A stretch of DNA of 64,000 nt from Camarhynchus parvulus (lineage: Eukaryota > Chordata > Aves > Passeriformes > Thraupidae), in assembly GCF_901933205.1 (NCBI RefSeq), contig NC_044585.1:6200001-6264000 (forward strand), in the 5' to 3' direction. A model generated the notes under the pieces. It was not told where the DNA came from and did no database searches. It worked only from the letters and a program-made list of their open reading frames with translations. Shown here piece after piece: positions 49,101 through 55,669 of this stretch. How positions within the stretch are numbered: the stretch's first letter is position 1; each line of letters opens with the position of its first letter. The position numbers were made by a program, and so were the translations under genes.

Positions 49101-51397
49101 AGTAGTCTTGATGGCCACAATATGGGAGTTATTGGTAAATACAGTAAACAGCACTGGACAGTGGTACTTGCCTGATAGAGGGAAAAAAAGCATACATTTC
49201 ACATGAAGACCTGCAACTGTTCTGAAATAGCTAATTTTTCTGATCTCTGTGGATGATGTTTATATTAATTTTTAATATAAAGTGCAGCTTCAGTGGGTAT
49301 TCAATGGTGTTTTAATGACATTTTGATTCTCCAGTGACAGAAAAAGTGCTAGAAAAAGTAACAGTTAGGAGAGTTATAAAACAAGCAAGGAAAAGGCAGT
49401 TTTGAAATCTATTGCCTTCAATATCCTAACACAGAACTTTGTCCAACTTGCTTGATATTTATTAAATACCACAATATAATTGTTACTAATGTAATCAAAG
49501 ATCTGTTCATAACATGATTTGTAACATGTCCATTTCATGTATCACTCTTGTTCCAGGAATAAAAGTTTAGCTTATAGCCAACAGCAAAGTACACAACAGC
49601 TGTTGTGCTTGAAGCAGAGGAGAGCATTTTGTATTCAAATGTGGCAGGCAGAATGCCATTAAATCTGAACACGTTACTCTGTAAGGAACCCAGCTTCTGC
49701 TCTAATCAAGCTGTGAATTTTCCCAGGAGGGTCAGCATAAATATTAAGCAAGTCAACAGCAAGCAAACTGATGGGAGGCAATGTAGGAGGAAAAAGAAAA
49801 ATGTCTGGATAATCTCAGCAGAAAGCAGTTAGAAGAAGGTTATTAGTACTTGATCTGTTTGCTAGACCTGGGGGTTTGGGTGAGATTTTTGAAATAAATT
49901 GGGCCTATTTAGTTCTTTTCTTCCTAATTACCATTTGAAAATCAAAACCAGCAGGGAGGCCAGAACAGGCTGCTCTCAGCACCTGAGGGGACAGGGGAGG
50001 CAAACACCTGCAGAGACTGAGCTCTGACTGTGCCACCAGAGGCAGCTCTGCCCCCTGCACAAGCAAAGCTGAGGACACTTCTGTTAATGCCACCAGGGCT
50101 GAAGGAAAGCCACTGCCACAAGGGACTGAAACTGAAGAAGTTTAGAAAGAGATTTTTGTGAGTGCCCAACTGATGGGATACGGAAACACACCGGTAAAAT
50201 GTGAGGCCTCATTCCAGCTTTGTACAGAACAAGTTACCCTATTCTTAGTTATGGGAAAAGCAAAACTGCTGAGGGCACACACATGCTGATCTGGATAGAA
50301 AGTACTCAACTCACAAGTGATCACTAAATGTGAGAAACTGCAATGCTGAAAGATCTTTTATATAACATTTATGTTTGAACATAAGAAGATCCTACAACCA
50401 TTCCACGTTATGATTTAGAGAAAAGTTTGCTGACAGACAGAAATGCAACATTTAATTTTTGTCTTTTGTTGCATTTTCCCTTGACTGGTTAATGACACAG
50501 AATGAACCTTTTTAACGAAAAGCCTTCAGAGACTCTACGGCTGTTGTCATTCCACCCCAGCATTGTGAGCTGGACTTCTCTAGGGAAAGCACAATGTCAT
50601 GGTATCTTTCAAAAGCCTTGGTCACACTGACTATTGATCAATTTCTAACACCCTGCTCTTGAGACAGATGGAACACAGGGCACAGAGGAAATCCATCAGC
50701 TACAGAAAAGAACTTGTAATCCATAGATTTTGGTAAGATGAGGAGACAGACACTCCAGAATTTTATTCCCACCTAATCTTAGCCATTTTCATTTCAAAGA
50801 AATCATTATCTGCTTTCTAGAAGATGAATTCATCTCCACTCTTCTCTTTTGTTCCTACCATGCTCTCTTAGGAGGCTGATTTTATATCTTGCAAAAATAA
50901 AACTCGAGGCAGCTGTCTTGTGTGCTTCTATTCATAAAATCCCACGTGTTTATTTAAGTCTAATCCCTTTTATAAACAAAAAGCTGTTCAAAAGCAAGTG
51001 AACAGCAAATATTGCCACAGGCAAGTTGGAAATAAGATAACATTACAGAAATTTCACTTTTTCTGATTCTTTCCTTAAAGTAAACAGTACCTTAATGCAG
51101 TAGCAGCTATAGTAAAGTGAAATTGCTGAATAATTTACAGCTCCCCAGTGTAAAGAAAAACAGAAATGGAACTTTGAAGGTAAACATATCACTCACAAGA
51201 AGCAATTATTCTACTCAAAAAAAAACATGATAGAGAACACAAACTACTTAAGTTCACCATGAGTAAGACAAACCAGAATTTATTAAAGCACTCATTAAGG
51301 AAAAAAACCCAACAAAACACCACCGCAGAAAATGACTGCACTTACCTTCACTGTTTTTAGCAAAATTCAGCTTTATAAGTGATTTGGCATCTAGTTT
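774..51397 (-). CDS. PPIL2: PPIL2 (Cyp60) U-box/cyclophilin protein, 14 internal exons, partial at both ends
   Basis: Fourteen exons, each with GT-AG borders, splice in frame into 409 codons that match vertebrate PPIL2 essentially throughout (recognised from memory of the human protein). In order they give the end of the U-box (from about residue 82), a lysine-rich linker, the cyclophilin domain (about residues 278-433) and a charged C-terminal tail. PPIL2 is known as a nuclear, spliceosome-associated protein with U-box E3 ubiquitin-ligase activity, and it has been reported to bind basigin. The CypA catalytic residues Arg55, Phe60, Gln63, Gln111, Phe113 and His126 have counterparts here. CypA Trp121 is Tyr, as in mammalian PPIL2, which argues for weak cyclosporin binding and weak isomerase activity. 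The start codon and U-box front (right) and the last coding exon (left) are not in view. The frame is intact, so this is a live gene rather than a retrocopy. Confidence 0.97.
914..1392 (-). other. PPIL2 intron (479 bases)
   Basis: This is a short intron between the two C-terminal exons. Apart from the splice signals I see nothing in it. Confidence 0.9.
1393..1455 (-). CDS. PPIL2: PPIL2 exon, last cyclophilin strand (residues ~424-444)
   Basis: This 63-base, phase 0-0 exon encodes [20 protein letters not shown] plus Gln. The EEI/RIE strand and the FVDPYEEAD turn are identical or nearly so to human PPIL2. The acceptor is TTCTAG and the donor GTGAGG. Confidence 0.96.
1594..1666 (-). CDS. PPIL2: PPIL2 exon, end of cyclophilin fold (residues ~399-423)
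   Basis: This 73-base exon is phase 2 to phase 0. It completes the split Arg and then encodes [20 protein letters not shown] followed by DRPK. The acceptor is TTTTAG and the donor GTGTGT. It is separated from the next exon by an intron of only 138 bases, the shortest in view. Confidence 0.96.
2133..2183 (+). repeat. Direct repeat, left copy
   Basis: Bases 2133-2160 are identical to 3354-3381 (28 of 28). The match continues imperfectly for about 20 more bases. The two copies sit on either side of the LINE fragment, about 1.2 kb apart. Confidence 0.9.
2430..3080 (+). mobile_element. Degraded CR1-like LINE fragment (reverse transcriptase region)
   Basis: When frameshifts are allowed, the plus strand reads as pieces of a non-LTR retrotransposon reverse transcriptase. 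There is an Asn-Tyr-x-Pro-Val segment near 2450, an Asn-Gln-x-Gly-Phe block near 2550, a Gly-Val-Leu-x-Gly-Ser-x-Leu-Gly-Pro block near 2790 (the usual GVPQGSVLGP motif), and a Gly-Thr-Lys-Asn block near 3000. Stops and frameshifts break it throughout, so it is long dead. This organisation is typical of amniote CR1-type elements. The limits are approximate and the family name is from memory. Confidence 0.75.
3354..3404 (+). repeat. Direct repeat, right copy
   Basis: This is the second copy of the repeat at 2133-2183. The first 28 bases are identical and the rest is similar with several substitutions. The pair could be an old duplication or a long target-site duplication around an insertion. 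Confidence 0.9.
11276..11332 (-). CDS. PPIL2: PPIL2 exon, cyclosporin-pocket segment (residues ~380-398)
   Basis: This 57-base exon is phase 2 to phase 2 and encodes [19 protein letters not shown] plus two bases of Arg. Phe113 and His126 of cyclophilin A have counterparts here. The position of CypA Trp121 is the Tyr in CAYLD, as in mammalian PPIL2. The acceptor is TTCTAG and the donor GTAAGT. Confidence 0.96.
11333..13934 (-). other. PPIL2 intron (2.6 kb)
   Basis: It contains the long CA microsatellite at 13144-13191. The open frames that overlap it only translate the dinucleotide repeat (Thr-His or Val-Cys runs) and are not genes. Confidence 0.9.
13144..13191. repeat. (AC)24 microsatellite with adjoining CT-rich tract
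   Basis: There are 48 uninterrupted bases of alternating A and C. They are followed to about 13220 by an imperfect CT-rich tract, making a compound microsatellite. A length of 24 perfect units suggests it is polymorphic. Confidence 0.98.
13935..14052 (-). CDS. PPIL2: PPIL2 exon, core of cyclophilin domain (residues ~341-379)
   Basis: This 118-base exon is entered in phase 1 and left in phase 2. It encodes [20 protein letters not shown], the [19 protein letters not shown] signature (with the CypA Gln111 equivalent) and two bases of the next Phe. The donor is GTAAGT. The acceptor reads TTAAG, with A rather than a pyrimidine at -3, directly after an 18-base run of U in the transcript. Confidence 0.97.
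14056..14073 (-). repeat. A18 homopolymer, polypyrimidine tract of a PPIL2 acceptor
   Basis: Eighteen A bases on the plus strand are U18 in the PPIL2 pre-mRNA. The run ends two to three bases before the acceptor of the exon at 13935-14052, so it is that exon's polypyrimidine tract. Confidence 0.95.
14188..14463 (-). other. Exon-like open segment of unknown status
   Basis: On the minus strand this 276-base segment is open for 92 codons, starts right after a TTTATTTCCAG acceptor and ends right before a GTGAGG donor, in phase 0 at both ends. The translation is polar and partly amphipathic, with [20 protein letters not shown] in the middle. I do not recognise it. It lies in a phase 1 intron of PPIL2, and read from the preceding PPIL2 exon it hits a stop within eight codons. 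It could be a poison exon, an exon of a nested gene, a pseudogene relic or chance. Confidence 0.2.
16092..16131. repeat. 15-base tandem duplication ending in a perfect hairpin
   Basis: The unit GACAGTTCTGTGAAG occurs twice in tandem (16092-16106 and 16107-16121). The second copy and its flank form a perfect 9-base stem with a 5-base loop (16109-16131). Confidence 0.9.
22069..22102 (-). CDS. PPIL2: PPIL2 micro-exon, GGD active-site loop (residues ~330-340)
   Basis: This exon is only 34 bases long, phase 0 to phase 1, and encodes [11 protein letters not shown] plus one base. The Gln is the counterpart of CypA Gln63 and the Gly-rich loop is a family signature. The acceptor is CTGCAG and the donor GTAAGG. 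Its length is not a multiple of three, so skipping it would shift the frame inside the active site. Confidence 0.95.
22103..23426 (-). other. PPIL2 intron (1.3 kb)
   Basis: It separates the micro-exon from the catalytic-Arg exon. I see no repeat, RNA gene or plausible coding segment. Confidence 0.9.
23427..23516 (-). CDS. PPIL2: PPIL2 exon, catalytic Arg of cyclophilin domain (residues ~300-329)
   Basis: This 90-base, phase 0-0 exon encodes [20 protein letters not shown] followed by [10 protein letters not shown]. The Arg of FHR corresponds to the catalytic Arg55 of cyclophilin A and the following NF to Phe60. The acceptor is TTTCAG and the donor GTGAGT. The exon is isolated, lying 11.6 kb from its upstream neighbour and 1.3 kb from its downstream one. 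Confidence 0.97.
25540..25611. repeat. AT-rich local direct repeat
   Basis: The sequence CAATTTGTAAAATATA starts at 25540 and again at 25587, an offset of 47 bases. The AT-rich text between includes further AATATATCAA copies. This looks like local slippage or duplication. Confidence 0.85.
30168..30427 (+). mobile_element. 3' part of an avian endogenous-retrovirus LTR (solo fragment)
   Basis: The segment closely resembles the 3' portion of an LTR family that is abundant in songbird genomes. It has a GGCTGAACACCTGC block near 30224, a GGGAAGTGGTGAATTAATTC block near 30249, a TTAAACTG polyadenylation-type block near 30312, a pyrimidine-rich stretch and a terminal GTTAAACCAGGACA ending in CA. 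There is no adjoining retroviral coding region, and the 5' part of the LTR is missing or unrecognisable. It is in the plus orientation, antisense to PPIL2. The identification is from memory of the family, not a search. Confidence 0.7.
35042..35071. repeat. TG/TA dinucleotide run with two CATATATATA units
   Basis: A short GT run leads into two exact tandem copies of CATATATATA at 35051-35070. It is a low-complexity sequence about 65 bases from the donor of the exon at 35138. Confidence 0.9.
35138..35244 (-). CDS. PPIL2: PPIL2 exon, start of cyclophilin domain (residues ~264-299)
   Basis: This 107-base exon is phase 1 to phase 0. It contains [20 protein letters not shown] and LNLELHCDM, the first strands of the cyclophilin barrel. 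The acceptor is ATGTAG. The donor after the last Met codon reads GTACTG, a weak match to the consensus. Confidence 0.97.
35245..36418 (-). other. PPIL2 intron (1.2 kb)
   Basis: The intron lies between the linker and the first cyclophilin exon. I see nothing beyond its splice sites. Confidence 0.9.
36419..36494 (-). CDS. PPIL2: PPIL2 exon, Ser/Thr-rich linker (residues ~239-263)
   Basis: This 76-base exon is phase 0 to phase 1. It encodes [20 protein letters not shown] followed by TTHEA, the flexible segment just before the cyclophilin domain. The acceptor is AACAG and the donor GTACCA. It aligns with human PPIL2 with one visible change, Ala for Lys after Ser-Thr-Gly. Confidence 0.96.
36495..38047 (-). 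other. PPIL2 intron (1.6 kb)
   Basis: Overlapping open frames occur on both strands at 36760-37125. None resembles a known protein or has a convincing exon structure. A T12 run lies at 37247-37258. Confidence 0.85.
38048..38208 (-). CDS. PPIL2: PPIL2 exon, lysine-rich linker (residues ~185-238)
   Basis: At 161 bases this is the largest PPIL2 exon in view. It starts in phase 1 after a TAG acceptor and ends in phase 0 at GTAAGT. The product includes [17 protein letters not shown], the [17 protein letters not shown] helix and the basic run [12 protein letters not shown]. The basic run fits a nuclear protein, although I cannot prove it is a localisation signal. Confidence 0.97.
38209..38990 (-). 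other. PPIL2 intron (782 bases)
   Basis: Nothing is recognised in this AT-rich intron. A minus-strand open frame at 38710-38952 has no support. Confidence 0.9.
38991..39066 (-). CDS. PPIL2: PPIL2 exon, linker (residues ~160-184)
   Basis: This 76-base exon begins in phase 0 and ends in phase 1. It encodes [19 protein letters not shown] and ends in IDP plus the first base of an Asp codon. The acceptor is TTTTCAG and the donor GTAAGG. It matches the human segment except for Phe in place of Tyr and small hydrophobic swaps. Confidence 0.97.
39067..47537 (-). other. PPIL2 intron (8.5 kb)
   Basis: The only structured sequence I see is the 18-base tandem repeat near 43936-43995. A 73-codon plus-strand frame at 39428-39649 has two hydrophobic stretches, but no homologue comes to mind and it has no other gene signals. 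Confidence 0.9.
43936..43995. repeat. 18-base tandem repeat, about 3 copies
   Basis: Units beginning AAATGGTGAAACCAA start at 43947 and 43965, and a diverged third starts at 43983. A partial copy precedes them. The period is exactly 18 bases. Confidence 0.9.
47538..47627 (-). CDS. PPIL2: PPIL2 exon, linker (residues ~130-159)
   Basis: This 90-base, phase 0-0 exon encodes [16 protein letters not shown] followed by [14 protein letters not shown], the conserved linker between U-box and cyclophilin domain. The acceptor is TAG and the donor GTGAAC. Because the exon is exactly 30 codons in phase 0, skipping it would keep the frame. Confidence 0.97.
47628..49079 (-). other. PPIL2 intron (1.5 kb)
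   Basis: No repeat or additional coding segment is recognised. Confidence 0.9.
49080..49171 (-). CDS. PPIL2: PPIL2 exon, U-box end and following strand (residues ~99-129)
   Basis: This 92-base exon is entered in phase 1 (split Gly) and left in phase 0. The acceptor is ATCAG and the donor GTAGGT. The translation contains [14 protein letters not shown] and the hydrophobic stretch ending NVFAYE, which is nearly identical to human PPIL2 with a few conservative changes such as Ser for Thr and Ile for Val. Confidence 0.97.
49172..51345 (-). other. PPIL2 intron (2.2 kb)
   Basis: There is a moderately GC-richer patch around 49960-50120 with overlapping open frames on the minus strand. No protein is recognised. 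Confidence 0.9.
51346..51397 (-). CDS. PPIL2: PPIL2 exon, end of U-box (residues ~82-98)
   Basis: This 52-base exon begins in phase 0 after a TTTAG acceptor and ends after one base of the next codon at a GTAAGT donor. It encodes [17 protein letters not shown], the segment that follows the Asn-Gly-Glu end of the previous exon in vertebrate PPIL2. It is the most 5' PPIL2 exon I can recognise in the window. Confidence 0.95.
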
Positions 51398-53067
51398 CTA
51401 AAGAAAACAAAGCATTAAAAAGATTAATCACAACAGAATGTAACCATGGAAATAAAAGGAAACTGTAACATCACTGTTATGACTTCAAGAGTACATAATT
51501 TATTAATAATCTATTGCAGGTTGTCCGAATTATCAGAACCCTGGGAATTCAAGTCACAGAACACAAAAACAAGGCTCAGGGAGCCTGAGAACTGGGATGC
51601 ATTTGTTTACAGGCCTCTATTTGACACAGGACAGTGCTAATCATGGGGAATCAGTTCAAGGAGTTGCACAACTCGGCATAGACTGAAAGGGGAGTTGGCA
51701 TGAAAGGCTAGGAGGCAAAGATCATTGCCACTGATCAGAAGGGACAATTCAGCAGGGACCTCTGATGAAAGTCATAAAGCCAGCAAACCATTTTGGCAAT
51801 CAATCTCAGTGCCTTTTCTGAAATAACTGTAATTTTCCTTTTACTCAGGGAACGTGCAGCAGAGCTCACATGACAGTCAGCAACAATAAAGAGAAACAGA
51901 GGCACAAGTTCTCTGGGGTAACAAAGGGAGTCCCAGGAGGGATTTTCAGCCACTTAACCCCCAGGTAACAATTCCACTGAACAGGGAGCTGAGGTGACAG
52001 CCAAGGCTGGGATAATGTTCTCCAGCTCTGGAGAGGACACTGCAAACTAAGCTACTCCTGCTCTCTCACACTTCATCAGAAGCATCTCCGGCATTTCTCT
52101 GCTGCCCTCTCTCTGGAAGGGTTTTCTGACATGGGAAGAGCAGAGCTGTGGGGCTGGCAAACATTTCTGGACAATCAGGCTGCTCCTGTCCTGCAGCCTT
52201 CCCTAAGACATGGAGGCTGCACACACCCCCAAAATAACAGTGAGCCAGGCCCCCAGTCATTCCATGGCACCAGTGTGTGATTTGGCTGCATCACTGGCAA
52301 GACAGGACACATCACAACCTGGGTGACCTCGCTGGGATGGTCAGGTGATGCTTGACTGTGGCACCCAGCTGGAGATGAAACAAGCTGCAAGGTTGAGTCA
52401 GGATCTGAGACTACTAAAAAACAAAGCCTTTGATTGTATCAGCTGTCAGAGACAGTTTCACAGCCAAATGGATCCTTGAAAGCACACATAGCACAGGGCT
52501 TTAAAAAAAACCAATCGGTTCTCTTCTCAAAACACACACCTGAAGAGATTAGGGAGGTTTTTATAACCCAGACAGCTCTTTATAAACAGCTACAAGTGGA
52601 GATCTGCCAACCCTGGTGCCAACACTGCTACTTCAATCATTATGGCAAAAAAAACAACAAAGAAAAGTGTGAAACTAAGTTAGTGGGCTTTCTGTGCCTA
52701 ATCAAAATTCATATTCTTGGTTTATAGAGTACATGTTATGACAGCTGGACTCATTCGTTTATAGGAAGGCGCTTCTCAAATTGCTCTCAACCAACTGGCA
52801 GGCTCATTTGCTGCCAGAAAGGTAACCAGCTCTCTAATTTATTAGCAGGAAGAGCAATGAGAGCTAGTACGATTAAGATGGGAAGGGAAAAAAGAGGCCA
52901 GGTTTGGTTACATTTAGTTATGTGATAGAAGACGAGTACTGCTGCTTTTCCTTAAGTGGATTCTCAAAAAAAACCACACCCAAACCACTCCAATATCTGC
53001 CCACTGCTGGGGTACAGAGGGACAGCAAAGGCAATGGCAATCTGAAATGACTAAGTGAACGCAGAGC

Positions 53068-53087
53068 TTTATTTATTTATTTATTTA
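53068..53087. repeat. (TTTA)5 microsatellite
   Basis: There are five perfect TTTA units. No flanking transposon is recognised. Confidence 0.95.
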
Positions 53088-54838
53088 TCTTCTTACAAGA
53101 ACAAATTTATCAAAGAAGTAGTAGGAGAACTGCAGAGTTGCCAAAATGAACATCTGATCCTGGACAGATCTGTTCAACCTAAACAACTATTAACACAAAG
53201 CAGCATCCATCTGTGCACATGTTGTGCAAAAGCCCAAAAATTATGTTTCAGAAAAAGCTTCTTTACAAATACAACCACTGGAACCATTGATAATTTCAAG
53301 GTCCTTAAATTATCCTCCTGGCAGATCTGAGCCATGCCCAAAACACATAAGCATCTTTAAAGAAAAATGGAAACAGTTCTGTAAGAAACAGTTTAGCATG
53401 ATTGAAGATTCAGATTTATACCTTGACAGAAATTTCACAGAAAAGACAGACTAACTGCTGTGCAGACTTTAAAGGTAGCAAAAGCTGCAGTGCACTTTTC
53501 ATCTGTCACCCTATGATGTATTGTTAGAAGTGCTGTCAAGTCCTTGGACTCTCCCTTCGTGCCCAGGGAAATAGTATGGTATTTCAGGTCGTATCTTTCC
53601 ATAATATGGAAAAAGGTTATTTTTCAGCCTCAGTTACTCATGGTGCATCAGCTGCTCGTGCTGGATCTGCTCCCCACAGAGACCAGCACTTATACAGTCT
53701 TATGTCAACAGTAAATAAAAAAACAGTGATTGTCATACAGGAGTTGAAATACAGCCTGGAGTGAGAACTCTGTAGTGAAGTGCTGTATGAATATTACAAA
53801 CTTTTATTGCCACAGGCTGGCCTTCTATCAGGCCTCTCTTGAAGAAGTGACCTTGGCATGCCACAACTCACGCCCTTTGGAGCAGCTCCTTCAGCTTGCG
53901 TGGCAAGGTAAGAGGGGGATTTAGTGTTTGTCAAAGAAAATCTTTGGAGCCTCAGAACAGCAAAACCAGATGATGATGTGCTACAAAAGACTGCTCAGTG
54001 CCCAAGACCAGGCTACAGGATCTGGCAACTGCACACAGAGCAGCCACAGAGGAGGGAGTCCACAACCAGGACTTCCAGGAGGTTCAGTTTTGAAACACCT
54101 ACACATTACCCAGGAAAGTGTAAAAGGACAGGATATAAGCAAACTGTGTAATATCATTTTTTTCCTCTCAAGTTCTTCATTTCACATGAAAACAGGATTA
54201 TCTTGCATGTGGGTGAATCTCCTTTTATTTATTCTCCATCAAAAGTCAAAGCTTTCCAAGCACCATCACACAGTTTGTTGCCATGGCAATGACCGTTATG
54301 CCACAAATGGGCGCCGATCTTCACAGGAAGAGACAGCAGGAGTGAATGAATCCTAAAATGAGTTAAAGTACTTGTTTTCATGTATTTTTTATTATTAATA
54401 ATGCTTAAGAGAGAACAAATACTGCATACATAGCTCAAGTTCAAAACTATTTTCAACCTCAGTTTCCCTGACACACACCCACCATCCAGTTTCAGCCATG
54501 CTCCAGTTAAAAAAGCAAGAGGAAAAAAAGTGTTTATTCAAAACACTTGATCTAATTAAATTCTAAATTCCTAATGACAATGAAAAGGCCACAAGCATCT
54601 GCCACTTCCCTTAAGCAGAAATAGGAGCCGCATATTCCCTTCTAAAAATATTTTATGCAGAAATACTGGAAAGCAGATGCATTTCATGGCACGTAGTGCC
54701 AGCTGCTCCACAGTAAGGAAGGGCTAAAAAAAAAACAAATGCAAACCCGTGCTAGCTCTTTTCTCAGCTGACTCCTCTCTCACAGGCACACTTCCACAGA
54801 GGCAGCCAAGGCTACTTTTGGCCATGACCTACTTTCCT

Positions 54839-54912
54839 GCGGCAGCGAGCGGCCCCAGCGCCCCGCGCGCTCTCCTGTGTCAGCTGACAGCGCTGGCTCT
54901 GCGGGATCCCAA
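54839..54912. promoter_or_regulatory. Isolated CpG-dense patch
   Basis: About nine CpG dinucleotides fall within roughly 75 bases, including a CGCGCG run at about 54864-54869, in surroundings that are nearly CpG-free. Such patches can mark promoters or enhancers, or be recent unmethylated sequence. Open frames cross it on both strands, but neither is recognised. The regulatory role is an inference only. Confidence 0.3.
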
Positions 54913-55374
54913 AGGGCAGCAGCCTTTATTGACAGCCTGGCTGAGGTGATGGATGAGCCACGGGGGTCAGTGGGCCACTGTGGCAGCTCCGGATGGAACA
55001 CGCCCATTGTTCCCAATTAAATCATTCTCTGCCATGGCTGGCTGTCTCATGCAGATATGACCTACAATCCCCACGCATCAATTAGTTACACTCGCTGAAT
55101 CCCTTTGGTCTGGGGCTGCACGTTCTTCTTGTTAATAAGGCTCTGACCCTGCTGGATATGCACCAGCCTGAAAAGCAATCAAAAAGGGCTCCACTGATTC
55201 TCTACCCACACATAGGCAGAGTTGGTGACATGAGCACAGGCTGTGTTTAGTAAAGACAGACTTTCCCACCCTACTAACAGCAACTGAGTAAGTGTTTAAA
55301 TGTTCAGCACTTGGGGATTGGACCCCCTGAGCAGACACACTGAACAGCCTCTGTCAGGAACACACAAAAATCCA

Positions 55375-55669
55375 GGGAAGCTGGTATTGGGGTTCTATGG
55401 CCAGGTTTTGGTAGTGGGAGATACAGGGGTGGCTTCTGTGAGAAGCTGCTGGAAGCTCCAGGATGGATATGTTGCTGGCCAAGGCTGGGACAATCAGAAA
55501 TGGTGCTACGGCAGCTGGGATAACATATCTAGGAAAAAAATCTCTCCTGGCCCTTATCTCAACCCATGAACCCCCAGTGACATTTTCTCTCCCTTGTCCA
55601 CTTGTGGAGGGCAGTGAGGGAGGGGCTTTGGTAGTGCCTGGGGTCGAGCCAGGACCAACACACTACACA
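55375..55669 (+). mobile_element. Solo LTR of an avian endogenous retrovirus, internally deleted
   Basis: The first part (to about 55535) resembles the 5' part of a common songbird LTR family, with a GGCCAGGTTTTGGTAGTGGG block at 55400 and a GGGATAACATAT block near 55518. The second part (from about 55548) resembles the 3' end of the same family, with CCCTTATCTCAACCCATGA and a terminal block ending ACACTACACA. The long middle of the LTR is absent, so the two ends are joined. There is no retroviral coding sequence nearby. Plus orientation. The family match is from memory. Confidence 0.7.
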
